Positions 45,088-55,749 of a stretch of DNA of 64,000 nucleotides are shown one piece after another (positions within the stretch are counted from its first letter, which is position 1; every line of letters begins with the position of its first letter). The translations under genes were made by a program, and so were the position numbers. The DNA comes from Ascarosepion bandense (taxonomy: Eukaryota; Mollusca; Cephalopoda; Sepiida; Sepiidae): contig JBBBDQ010000330.1 of the NCBI GenBank assembly GCA_037127315.1, positions 785,001 through 849,000 of the forward strand. Direction: 5' to 3'. Under the pieces are notes generated by a model. That model worked only from the letters and a program-made list of their open reading frames with translations. It had not been told where the DNA came from and did no database searches.

Positions 45088-45934
45088 TACAGTGTGAGAT
45101 GGTTAAATTGTCACCATTTTATATTTTTAATTTCGAGCATTCGCGTTGTTTGATTTAGATTTTGTCGACTACACTGTATAGTAGGGTCAGTTGGACACTG
45201 TAACAAAAAGAGCGTCATGATGCAATTCACTCCATCAGTAACTTGAAAACAGTATGCTTTACTGCTTAGCATTCAAGCTGGAAGCTCCAATACAAATATT
45301 TCAGGGTGTTTAGGTGGCAATCTGAAGACAGTGCAGAGGATTCGGAAAGAGTTGGAAGAGTCTAATGCTGATTACGAATGTGTTTCCCTAGTGATAGCAA
45401 CGTTATGCCACCATTTATCTTCCCACAGGACCACAGACTCAACACGGTGCCTTGAGGAGGCAATGCTTCCCTTGGTCAAGAGGATGGAGATTTGAAGACC
45501 CTATATCTGGCAACCAAACTCTTCACCATGCCACACAAGCAGGAGAACACAGACATAGGTGTCAAATAATTTCTACGACCACATCAACCCTTACATCTGG
45601 CCACCTAACCCCCAAGAATGCAACTGATTATTATGTGTGAGGTGCAGTTGAGCTAGAAATCAACAAAATCTCTTGTAACACCAAAGATGAATTGAAGGCA
45701 TAGATTATAAAAGCATTCACCAACTTAAACAAGGAGACCCTTCAGAAGAGTTACAGGAGATTCCGAAGTCGTCTAGAGGTCGTGACTGAAGCCAATGGCG
45801 ATTTTATTGAATTAATTTACTCTCTAATATTTCAAAATATAACAGATGTTATGTTTACCTATTAAAATGAAATTTCAGTGATATTTTTATTTTTTCGTAA
45901 TTTTGACGATAATTTATCCATCGAAACCTGTACA
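45088..45934 (+). mobile_element. Mariner-family transposon, internally deleted
   Basis: The 5' end TACAGTGTGAGATGGTTAAA and 3' end TTTATCCATCGAAACCTGTA are imperfect inverted repeats (ACAGTxxxGATGGxTAAATTxTC). Inside are pieces of transposase: SAIQAGSSNTNIS-like N-terminus, KTVQRIRKELEESN, LPPFIFP, then EINKISCNTKDELK and FTNLNKETLQKSYRRFRSR near the C-terminus. Only ~850 bp; the central catalytic part is mostly deleted and frames shift. Same family as 54651-55743. Confidence 0.8.
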
Positions 45935-46829
45935 TATATTTGTAAATACAAATGATTTATTTTACAGGTATACCCACGCTTTCTTTATTTTAATTTTATT
46001 ATAGTTTGGGATTTATACGTTCAGATTTTGAATATAACAAAACCTGAACGCCTGAATTTCCTATCTATTTACCTATTTCACTTTTATATCGTTAATTGTC
46101 ACACAAGCTAGGCGCATTAAACGAAATCCATTCGCAGACAAGGTGGAATAATTTTACAGGGATACATTTGAATCGTCGTGTTGAACGCAGTTTTGCCTTT
46201 AGAACAGCCTCATTTCTACTTGGCTCAGATTTTAAGAGATTCTTGATGTACACATTCTAAATTTTGGTTCATAGTATTATTAGGACATCCTGAAGTTCTT
46301 CTAGATTGGTTGGCTGTACATTCAAGATTCGAACCTCTCTTGTTTACATTAAACTCTAACCCTGCCATCCGAATGGCACAACAGAAATTGAGACACATCA
46401 GATCAGGCAATATTTTGCCAATATTTTAATGTCCAATTTTTATTATCCGTAACCTCAGTTTCTTGTTATTATTTAACGTAGTGGCTATTTGAACTTTTCT
46501 ATCGACTTATTTTTGGAGAAGGGTGACAATTCTCTACAAGCCCACAAGCCCTACAGATGATTGTGCATGAAAATACTAGTAGATCAGCAATTTGCGAAAT
46601 AGAAAAGCACGATCATCGGGCACTAACAACCATAGTGTGTTAAAAGTCACTTAAATATTTTTTACATCTCATAGCAATCCATGAAATGAAATTCAGTGGG
46701 TCACCTTGACCATGTTTAAATGTGTATATTCACTAAATTGCTGGCATATCATCAGCTGATTAAAAACTTACGTAAAAGAGCGTTTGTTCAAGTGTAAGTA
46801 AGGAAGTGGTCATTGAGTATATATATATA
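45935..46829. other. No gene seen
   Basis: A+T-rich DNA with no recognised repeat or coding motif. Confidence 0.5.
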
Positions 46830-46880
46830 TCCAGATGAAGAGAACCTACAGGTTTAGAAGCCCGAGTCCTCCGGCATTTA

Positions 46881-46942
<62 letters not shown>
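46830..46942 (+). repeat. Hammerhead-like string followed by (TA)n
   Basis: CCAGATGAAGAGAACCTACA, GGTTTAGAAGCCCGAGTCCT. AACC/GGTT gives a 4-bp stem with a TACA loop in the stem II position, then GAAG and CCCGAGTC. CCGGCATTTACTTTTATA and (TA)n follow. The GCATTTACTTTTATA phrase is shared with 53130-53290. Core bases deviate (CAGATGA, GAAG). Confidence 0.35.
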
Positions 46943-46946
<4 letters not shown>

Positions 46947-47768
46947 GAAGTTAAAAAGTTACCTTTTTAGTATTTTTTTTCTTTCTTCTCAACTTCACTT
47001 GTTTTTTTTATCGACGTCTTCTGCTATTTTTTAATCGACGTTAAATGTAAAACTGCAGATTTACACATCTCGGAATAGATTAAAATTAGTTATAGTGAAG
47101 AGAATGAAAGGCTACTGCAAAAACTTGTCACTTAATCTCCAGTAGAAGACCAATGAGTAAATTAATTGGAATCTGATGAACTGGCAACGTATGTTATGGT
47201 TCGATGAGTCATACCAACATTCAACATGAAAGAAAAGTAATATAATCATCCAATCGAAATGTTCAGTTTTGATATCCAATAAATCCGCGACACGGAAAAA
47301 ATCTCTTCCCATTCTTTGCTCGATGAATATAAGCGAAAAGGAAATCAAATTTATAGCCAATAATCACGTTTCTAATGTCTCATAAGTCTGTTCATTGTGT
47401 GTAATACGCAAATAATTTACTCCCTTATATTTGAAATAACAATTTAATCTAATAATATCCGACCTTTATTCGGAGTCTAAAGACTGTGGTGCAACTTTTC
47501 ATAGATAGAAAGTGGCAAAAATTCTATCACTAATCACTGCTTTATACGCAAATCTCATAAGTACAGAATTACCGAATACAGATATACGGTCCAGTAACTT
47601 TTTTATTATTAACTTATGTGGAAGTCATACATGAAAGCGATTAACATAATCAAGCTGATGTAAATATTTTAACTTTTACATCGAACAAACCTCATAATGC
47701 AACCGTTAAAATAATTAGAGAATATCAATCCTGTGTAGTATGTGATTCATGCCAGAGAATGCTGGATG
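46943..47768. other. No gene seen
   Basis: A+T-rich. A minus-strand open frame at 47112-47360 has no motif I can identify. Confidence 0.5.
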
Positions 47769-48470
47769 GTCTGAATCAAATTTAATATCAATAAGAGAAA
47801 TTGATCTGTGGTGACCCCAATAAATACTGGGCTCACCTCATATGATTCCAGAAAAGACTTTGCACTCAGTGTAATACCAAAATGTCAGAGAGGCCAGGTG
47901 CATCATTAGGTACACCTGGGAGATGAACACTAGGTACAGATTCGAACCTTCACTGAATGTCAATGGCTTAGGATTGTGTCACATTCTGTGGGCGAGAGAG
48001 TAAATAACTACTAGTAGTCTGAATCGAAATTATTGTCCATTTGAAGAATTGCTGACCTATGGTGGCACCAGTACGTATCGAGTTCACCCTAAGTGATGCC
48101 AAAGTAAGTTTTGTATTTGGTGTCATATCAGAATGCCGAAAGGCCTAAGAGCTTCGTGAGTTCACCTAGAAGGTATTCTCAAAGCCCTCAAGTGCAGAAT
48201 CGGGACTCAGAGGATCTCAATTGGGTCACTAACATAAACAAAGTTGTGAAACTAGCTAAACACAGGTTGTACACACAGGAGACAGACGAATGTCAGACAG
48301 GCCAGGTACACCTGGAAGATGATCTCATAAACACCAGGTACAGACTTGGTATCAGTCGCTTAGGATTGTGTCACATTCTACTGCGATGTGGGCGATGTGA
48401 GTAAATAGCTACTAGTAGTCTAAATCGAATTTATTGTCCATTTGAAGAATTGCTGACCTAAACGCCCGAT
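47769..48470. repeat. Large-unit tandem repeat (~2.2 units)
   Basis: The unit start GTCTGAATCAAATTTAATAT (47772) recurs at 48018 and 48419, e.g. GTCTGAATCGAAATTATTGT and GTCTAAATCGAATTTATTGT. GCTTAGGATTGTGTCACATT occurs at about 47968 and 48359. The second unit has an extra ~150 bp, so periods are about 246 and 401 bp. The 97-codon open frame at 48111-48404 lies in it; no recognisable protein. Confidence 0.8.
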
Positions 48471-48957
48471 CAACGAGGGGAGAAAAAGAATCCCTCACAT
48501 CCTGGAAAGAAGAGGCGCAAACGTTCGAAGAAGGACTCGAAATCATATACCCTCGATTCGTTTTCATTACTTTTTCGTAATGTAATTACCAGGAAAATGC
48601 ATCCTAAAGTTGTACAACTGGTTTAAGAATATTTGATAAGTGGAAGCCTGTTTGCACTAAGGTTGAATGAAATTAAATGAAATTGAAATGTCTCCAAATC
48701 AATAATCCCCATCATCACAAACAATCGAGATGAAACAACTAAAAGCAATGTGATAAATCTATAAATTTCTTAATGTCATAACAGGAAATGATATTATCAG
48801 GCGCATGCTCTTACGAGGATCAATAAAAAAAAAAAACAAGAATATTATTTCATGAAATAGTTCAACTATTATACTTACTTTTGTTATTTCTATGGAAATA
48901 TTTTAGTTTCTTTTACAGCCTTCACAAGACGTAGGTTGCATCCGTTAATCTTTCAAT
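48471..48957. other. No gene seen
   Basis: Unassigned A+T-rich sequence with a short poly-A run near 48826. Confidence 0.5.
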
Positions 48958-49018
48958 CCCTTTCTTTCTTTCTTTTTCTTTCTTTCTTTCTGTCTATTTA
49001 TCTATCTATTTCAGTCCG

Positions 49019-49079
<61 letters not shown>

Positions 49080-49120
49080 CAGTCCGTTCATATCTATTTA
49101 TCTATCAATTTCTGTTCGTT

Positions 49121-49210
<90 letters not shown>

Positions 49211-49211
49211 T
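48958..49211. repeat. Compound microsatellite (CTTT)(TATC)(TC)(TA)(GATA)
   Basis: (TATC)n at 49018-49080, (TC)n 49122-49142, (TA)n to about 49170, (GATA)n to 49211. TCAGTCCGTTCATATCTAT lies between, as in the 50.6-51.2 kb array. Confidence 0.95.
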
Positions 49212-50189
49212 CTTTTACAGTCCGTTCATCACTCTGTTTATATCTATCTATTGTTAATTTTTCAAATATATTTGGTTTGGAATTAATAAATTCACATATA
49301 TGATTATTTTTACTTTTTACACAGAAATCAAAATATGATCAGCACCGTATCATCAAACCAAAAAATTGATGTTTATAAAACCACATAAATAGTGATTCAA
49401 ATTCAATTTTATAAGCTCTTTGTTGTACAATACTTTCAATTAAGAAAGTGTAAAACCTTCATTCATTCAAGGAAAGGCATGTCAGTGTATAATTTATCGA
49501 TAGCAATCAATTTCCTTTATTATTATGTGTAAGTCTGTGCGTACGAGAGAAAAAAAGGAGGTAGTAGCAGAAATTATGACAGCTATAACGGGTTTGCCAG
49601 AATTTGCCGTTCATCGATATGTCAGCAGAAATTGATTGAAAGCAGACGAAACCAAAAAGATACTCAGAAATTCATTTCATGTAACTTCGAAAGAAAGCCT
49701 ATGACGACTGAAAATTCTTTTGCAATTAATTTCGGCTAAATATGATCACTCAAAACAAAAGAAGATAATTTTTACTAAGAATAATTTGATAATTCAAATT
49801 CGAATCGGATGAAAAATATTCGTGCTTAAGGTCGTGTTGTATCGTTGTTATCAGTGTTAGAGCAACCTCATAACACCAAGCAAATTATGTATTAATAGAG
49901 TGCATAACATATTTACAGAATAACATGAAAGCAAGCAGCCATAACAATGAAAAATAGAAAACATAATCTTCTTCCAACACACCCCCAACCCGACAAAATG
50001 AAATTTGAAATACTGGTAGCAATCAGGGTTCGTCCCGTGATATTTACGGTTGATTACATCATAAAGTCTTTGTCTGCTTGCATCAGGGGATCTTTTTTGA
50101 CTGGACAGGACAGTAAGCTGATAAATAAAGACTTCATTGTTTGAAGTTTGCAGTTTTCTTTCATTAAAAAATGATATACTCACCCCGGC
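49212..50189. other. No gene seen
   Basis: Unassigned. The minus-strand open frame at 49857-50183 (108 codons) shows no domain I recognise. Confidence 0.5.
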
Positions 50190-50475
50190 TCTTCTTTATG
50201 TGCTGAGTCTCTTTAGGACATTGGTGATCATGGTTCTCCACAATTTCCTGTTCTTTATAGCTCTTAATAAATTTATCTTTTTGTTTTTCTCTTAAACCTT
50301 GTTTTGTTATCCGTTTAATCGCACTAAGTAAATTATGCATTGTTTATCTCTTTCCCTCAGTCTGCCCTGTGAGTATTAAATTTTCCAAACTCTCTTTCCT
50401 TATTATGTTGCCGTAGAAATTTCAACTGTCTCTTTCTAATGTTAAGTATAATTTCCTTACCATTTCCAAATGTAT
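50190..50475 (-). pseudogene. RTE-like LINE (family B) 3' scrap
   Basis: The minus strand has EIILNIRKRQLKFLRQHNKE, then in other frames FGKFNTHRA and RTGNCGEP, ending near a GACTCAGCACATAAAGAAGA tail. Corresponds to the last ~90 codons of the copies at 39.6 and 40.5 kb; heavily decayed. Confidence 0.7.
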
Positions 50476-50574
50476 ATTATTCAAAAGTAAAATTTTGAAA
50501 AGTCGAAAAAGAGAAGAAACAAAGGTGAGGAAAAAGGAAAAAGGCGGATGCAAAATAAGCTCTCCATTTATTTA

Positions 50575-50708
50575 TTTATATCTCAGCCTATTCATATCTA
50601 TATACCCCAGTATGTCCATCATCTATTTGTCTATCTATCTCAGCCAGTTCATATCTATATACCTCAGTATGTTCATCATCTATTTGTCTATTTATCTCAG
50701 TCTGTTCA

Positions 50709-50757
<49 letters not shown>

Positions 50758-50958
50758 CTGTTCGTGTCTATCTCAGTCGGTTCATTATCTATTTATCTAT
50801 CTCAAACTATTCATATCTATCTATGTATTTATTTATCTCAAACTGTTTATATGCATCTATCTCAGTATGTTTATTACCTATCTATCTCAGACTGCTCACA
50901 TCTATCTACGTATCTATTTTTCTCAGTCTGTTCATGTGCATCTAACTCAGTCAGCTCA

Positions 50959-51009
<51 letters not shown>

Positions 51010-51056
51010 GCCTATTGATATCTATCTGTCTGTTGATATCTATCTCAGTCACTTCA

Positions 51057-51118
<62 letters not shown>

Positions 51119-51185
51119 ACTCAGCCTGTTCATATCGATCTATATATCCTTTTTTATATCAATCCGCTCATATCTATTTAATTTA
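50575..51185. repeat. Higher-order (TATC)n array with TCAGTCTGTTCATATC spacers
   Basis: Blocks of pure (TATC)n at about 50711-50757, 50960-51009 and 51057-51118. Between them the phrase ATCTCAGTCTGTTCATATCT and variants repeat roughly every 50-80 bp. The long Tyr/Ile/Ser/Leu open frames are artefacts of the tetranucleotide. Confidence 0.92.
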
Positions 51186-52279
51186 TCTATCTACGTATTC
51201 ATCCCAATTTTTCTCGGCACAAGCAGAAAATTAAAAATGACGTCATGAAGCAACAGCTATTTAAAATTTATATGAAATATTTTCTCTTCACAAAATCAAA
51301 CAGACTTTATCAAAATTCGTATTCATTTGTTTCATGTGGCCACAGCTTGAATAACTATAAACTTGTTTAAAAACTGTGAGGTCAACGTGTCTCGCTCTGA
51401 ATCCGATGTGTCATTCCTTACTTATACAAATAAATTTGGGAAAAAATCTTTTTACAAACAATATTAAACACATCCACACAAGCAAAGGAATACTAAAAAT
51501 AAACCCGTAATCAAACAATTGTTCCCGAAAATAAAAGCGCTTTATGCTGATTTGAAACCAGTTTTTTTTTTTCTGGTATATCTCGCAGTTTTCAGTACTC
51601 GATACGTGGTACACCGTTACGCGTGACGTAATGAAGTGCTAACAGTTAGCGGCTTAGCACTTAAATACAATTCAGCTCATTTGCATAGGATAACACATTT
51701 TTGTTTTTTGTGGAGGAGAATCACTGTAAGTCTTCGACTCGGACGTTTCATAAAAACTCTGGTTATGTATGGCTCTAGCAACAACAGAAACAACAATAAC
51801 TACAGTCTGCTCAGCATTTTAAATTCTGCTTCAGGCCAATGTCCCCATTTAGTTAAGTTTGGTTTTGTCTAGCATAAGGCGCCATGTGTAAAATCAAATT
51901 AATTACAATAATTAGTTCAGCTTGTTTAGTCTTGTTTCTTGCTAAGACAACCATCTGTCAAATCAAATAAGATTTAAACATTTATTCAGTACTCAGACAT
52001 TCGATAACGTACAGCCCGAAAAGCTTCTGGAAAAAAGGTTAGAAAATGTTGATCTTAACAGAAAGGATATCTGAATAATACGTAATCTGCAATGTGAAAG
52101 AGCGGCTTGTATATGAATAGATAACGAATTAATAGAAACGGGAATAGAGACAAGAATTTGTTTTCTTAATGGTAAGGGAATGCAGAAGGTGATTATCTCC
52201 CGGAATCGACCGGAAAATTTTATTGATGTCTCAAGGGGCCCAGAAGACCCACGTGACAGCTCGTAAAGTCGCTTCCTTT
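51186..52279. other. No gene seen
   Basis: Unassigned sequence. Open frames under 80 codons without recognisable motif. Confidence 0.5.
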
Positions 52280-52895
52280 TTGTGTAAATATTTTCATGGT
52301 AATTGTTCTGATGAACTTTCCTACATAGGACCTAGACTTTTAGAATTTAAGCACAGTATTCCAATTTGGAATCGGTGAGCCGAGTTCAAATTCCAGTTGA
52401 ATTCGTTGCATTCACTTACGCGCAAATACCCTTGGGAAATGTATTAATCCGTCTCTTCCTTCCAGTTATGGGTTAAATAACAGGACAGATTGGGTTCTAT
52501 AGCCTTGGTTGGCAACCAATCTACCGCAGAAAGCAATGGTAATCTACTGCGGGATAATCTTCTGGCTAGTCAGTCATGTCTCTTTCGAGACATGATCGCC
52601 GAAGCTTGTTTCACGTATGGCACTTAACTGACTAGATTGACGGTAAGGCCTCATTATTTTACAGTTAAAGTAGCTAGTTGTAACTAGCTATTTGAACTTC
52701 CTTCTGGTTTCTTGCTTCTCAGTTAACTTTGCTCTTCAAAAATCTAAATGCAATTTCAATTGTTATTGTTTATCTGTCTAATTTCTGTTCTTTTATTGTT
52801 CTCGCTCTTTAATAATGTTTCTTTCTCATGCACTGAGTAACCCCTTGCGTCTTAACCGTTTTATTGCCTTGCCTAGGAGGAAACGATTAAAAAAA
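52280..52895 (+). mobile_element. LINE family A tail (plus) split by SINE-1
   Basis: 52280-52350 reads KYFHGNCSDELSYIGPRLLE, the KYFHGxCSDEL motif. After the SINE, the LINE resumes with GAACTTCCTTCTGGTTTCTT, AAATCTAAATGCAATTTCAA and the tail AACCGTTTTATTGCCTTGCC to the poly-A-like end near 52895. Confidence 0.82.
52351..52634 (+). mobile_element. SINE-1 nested in a LINE tail
   Basis: The 5' part of the tRNA-like head is reduced. From GAGCCGAGTTCAAATTCCAG onward it is near complete, ending TATGGCACTTAACTGACTAG. Confidence 0.88.
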
Positions 52896-52928
52896 AACAA
52901 TCAATATTAGTATTTTTTAGGATGTACT

Positions 52929-52941
52929 TATATATATATAT

Positions 52942-52985
<44 letters not shown>

Positions 52986-53036
52986 CTCTTACCATCTATA
53001 GTAATTTTTATTAATCTTTATGTAGCTGAAATTATA

Positions 53037-53080
<44 letters not shown>
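52929..53080. repeat. (TA)n tracts
   Basis: 52929-52983 and 53041-53079, with a 55-bp spacer. Confidence 0.95.
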
Positions 53081-53081
<1 letters not shown>

Positions 53082-53129
53082 AACAAAGTTGTGGAACTCG
53101 TAGGTTTTTTAACCTGCTGTTCTTGCATT

Positions 53130-53290
53130 TACTTTTATAAAGAGTGCTCGATACAAACGTAGAGCGTTATATTGTAATAGTTGTTACAATGGGTTATAAA
53201 TTCATAGTATCACTACACAAACATTTTCGCGTTTCGAAGCTACCTTTAGGTGCTTCTCATCGGGTGACGAAGTTGAAATGAAAATTAAAT
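53130..53290 (-). repeat. Dispersed repeat with hammerhead-like core on the 3' side of a Penelope-like ORF
   Basis: The minus strand of 53231-53263 is CCGATGA, a GAAGC..GCTTC stem-loop with further ACC/GGT pairing, then GAAAC. This is the order CYGATGA - stem II - GAAA. One core position (U4) is C. Flanks align with 3340-3500. It lies on the same strand and downstream of the GIY-YIG remnant at 53810-54112, as expected for the terminal repeat of a Penelope-like element. 53291-53809 between them is T/G-rich, with (TA)n and poly-T near 53618-53653. Confidence 0.5.
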
Positions 53291-53618
53291 GGTGAAAAAC
53301 GGTTTATTTGTGGTGATATGCTGTTTAAGTGAAAGTGGGGTTGGGAGCTTATTCTGATTCTGTCGGCCGTATTGTAGTGTTAGAGATATGGGTTAGGAGA
53401 GCTGGCTTAGTTTAAGACAGGTTTCTTATTTATCTTGTCTGGATGTAGTGGAAGTGGCATCGTTGTTAATGATATATGTGGTGTGAGATTTTAGAATGGT
53501 CTAGTCGTTCGTTCATAGTTCTTGAGGTGCTGCTATTTGGTTTAGAGGAGGGTATGGGGTAACTTAGTTTTGGACAGGTCGCTTTTTCGTTTAGTTTAGG
53601 TTATTTTATATTGGGATA

Positions 53619-53652
<34 letters not shown>

Positions 53653-53809
53653 TGCAGTATCGATAGTTTCTTTTATTTGGCTACCATTTACAGGTAGATG
53701 GACTTATCGTTGGTGTGGTGTGGGATTTGTTTTCTTTTATTTCTACGTTTTTTGTTCTATTTATTTAGAGGGTTGATTACATGTATTTTGGGGGGTCATG
53801 TGGGTGAGG

Positions 53810-54112
53810 TGCTTTTTTGTTTATTTAAATTTTAATGAGAAATATTTGCGATGTTTGCATAATACTGATAATTCGTCTCTACAGTTTAATAGTTCGCTAC
53901 TGTTGGGGTGCTTTAGAATGTGTAGCTGTTCACTTAAACATAAAGGGCAGATGTCGTCAAGTGAGTTGCAAGATCTAGTTTTTTCTAGGATTTTCCATTT
54001 TACTTTGGGTTTCTGTTTTGAGTCCTTTAGCTTCCAAAAGTATGCAGAAAGGGATGTTTGGTTTCGGTATAAGTTGTTTTTGAATGAAGTTAAGTGCATG
54101 TACCAGCGCTGA
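53810..54112 (-). pseudogene. GIY-YIG nuclease C-terminus (Penelope-like)
   Basis: One open minus-strand frame gives NDQRWYMHLTSFKNNLYRNQ, TSLSAYFWKLKDSKQKPKV, KWKILEKTRSCN, then DICPLCLSEQLHILK and LLNCRDELSVLCKHRKYF. This resembles the downstream half of the GIY-YIG nuclease of Penelope-like elements: NxTxLSxYxWxLKD, WxI, CxLCLxEK, LLNxRxELxxxCRHRxKF. A CxxC...C-x-H metal-binding set is visible. The GIY and YIG strands themselves are missing, because an RTE scrap (54116-54330) sits where they should be. Confidence 0.7.
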
Positions 54113-54115
54113 TCG

Positions 54116-54330
54116 TTCTCCTCCTTTTTTTTTCTATGTGTCGTGTCCCTGTGGATCTGCACAATTTTCTGTTCTTTATAGCTCTTAATAAATTTTGCTT
54201 TTTTTTGCCATCTCTCAAAAATCCTCGTCTGCCATCCATTCATTCTAGCCTGCCAGACGTTGGTTGCTTAACTGTGTCTTTCTTACCTACAGTCTGTCCT
54301 GTGATTATCAAATTTTCCAAGTCCAATTTC
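54116..54330 (-). pseudogene. RTE-like LINE (family B) 3' scrap
   Basis: The minus strand reads DLENLIITGQTVGKKD, then GRRGFLRDGKKKQ and an A-rich 3' tail. It matches LENLILTGQIEGKRD of the 41-kb copy. Its 3' end abuts the Penelope-like nuclease coding sequence, suggesting insertion into it. Confidence 0.65.
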
Positions 54331-54434
54331 CAAAGAAAACGAAGGAAAAGAGAAAACACTGCTACTACTACGAATAGTAATATGAAGAATGATTTCATTT
54401 GTTTGTTATTTTATAATCGCGATTTTAGTCTTAT

Positions 54435-54585
54435 TTAACTCTTAGATGAGGATGAAGTGGTGAATTTATGCCTTTCCTAAGTGTATTTGAACGTAAGTGA
54501 ATGTAACAAACCCGAATGGAATTCGAACCCCGCTCTCCAAATATCTCATTCCGAGCTGTTATTCACTATACCGCCCGCACTTTCA
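54435..54585 (-). mobile_element. SINE-1 head fragment
   Basis: Plus sense: TTTGAACGTAAGTGAATG, GGAATTCGAACCCCGCTCTC and TCATTCCGAGCTGTTATTCA. The tRNA-like head and start of the body only. Confidence 0.78.
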
Positions 54586-54650
54586 AACTATATTTAATAA
54601 GACTTAAAACTTTTTCTATATTTCTTTTAATGTTGTTGTACCGAGTTTTA

Positions 54651-55743
54651 TACAGTGTGCGATGAGTAAATTGTCTTCATCATTTTTTCGCGCATGAGCG
54701 TTGTTTTTTTGTTTTTTTTATTTTGTCGACTCCACAGTATAGGGTCAGTCCGTGGCAGAAAGAACACTATGACGCAATTCACTGAGCCAGAAATTTACTG
54801 CTCAGCATTCGCGCTGGAGGCTATAATACGAACATTTCAGGGTGTAGGTATTAATGTGAGAAAAGTGCAGATGATTTCGAAAGAGTTAGATCAGTCTAAT
54901 GATGATCCTAAGGTGTTTGGAATGATCGCCAGTGACGGTAATGTTATGCTTCCATTTATCTTCCCACAATGCCTCAAACTCAACGCAGAGGCCTACATCA
55001 AGTGTCTTGTAGAAATAGTGATGCCGTGGGTCAAGAGAGTGGCTGATGGAAGACCCTAAGCACCATACAATAAAAGAAGGAGAACTTAGTCATAACTGTC
55101 AAATTTCTGTGACTGCATCATACCTTACATCAGTCAGTTAAGTGCCATACGTGATACACGCTTGAGCAATCATGTTTCGAAAGAGACATGACTGACTGGG
55201 CAGTATGTTGCCATTATTTTCTGCGGTAAACTAGTTGTCAACCAAGGCTACAGAACCTGATCTATCCTGCTATTTAATCCATAGGTAGAGGGAGAACAGA
55301 TGAATTTGCGCGTAAATGAATGCAACGAATTCAACTGAAAATCGAACTCTACTCTCCGATTTCTCGTTCCAAGCCGATATCCACTGCTCCACAACGTACA
55401 TCCCATCCCTTATATATGGCCATCTAATTCCCCAGGCTGCAATCCCATTGATTATTATGTGTGGGGAGCAGATGAACAAGAGACCAACAAAACTCCTTGT
55501 AACACCAAAGATGAACTAAAGGCAAGGATTATGGCAGCATTCACCAACTTAAACAAGGAGACTGTCTAGAAGAGTTGCAGGATATTACAAAGTCTGGAGG
55601 CCATGGTTGAAGCCAATGGGGATTTTTTTTTATAAATTTACTGTTCAGTTTTTCTAGATATTTTGTGTAATTTTGATAAATATATTTGTTAAAATGAGAT
55701 ATCAGTATTATTTTCGATTTTTGCGTCATTTAGACTTCTGTGT
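54651..55743 (+). mobile_element. Mariner-family transposon carrying a SINE-1
   Basis: The 5' end TACAGTGTGCGATGAGTAAA is like that at 45088. Coding pieces: FTEPEIYCSAFALEAI, GINVRKVQMISKELDQSN, then VFGMIASDGNVMLPFIFP and AYIKCLVEIVMPWVKRVADG ending at 55057. After the SINE come DYYVWGADEQETN-like sequence (third catalytic Asp region), CNTKDELKARIMAAFTNLNK and RSRxEAMVEANGDF-like sequence. The DNA between the first N-terminal block and VFGMIAS is deleted. Excluding the SINE, ~820 bp remain, so it is non-functional. The 3' end is weakly conserved. Confidence 0.82.
55131..55401 (-). mobile_element. SINE-1 nested in the mariner element
   Basis: Full set of SINE-1 blocks with a small internal deletion (55203-55206 region). 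Flanks CATACCTTACAT and CCATCCCTTATAT look like a decayed target duplication. The uninterrupted copy at 45.6 kb has ACCCTTACATCTGGCC at this point. Confidence 0.9.
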
Positions 55744-55749
55744 TGTCAT

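Noticed and set aside
48111..48404. 97-codon open frame as a gene
   Set aside because: Lies wholly in a tandem repeat whose other unit does not keep the frame.
50495..51181. 228-codon Tyr/Ile/Leu/Ser open frame
   Set aside because: Translation of (TATC)n, which lacks stops in several frames.
53798..54112. Plus-strand open frame of about 104 codons
   Set aside because: Antisense to the GIY-YIG remnant, which has the recognisable CxxC and LLNxRxEL motifs.
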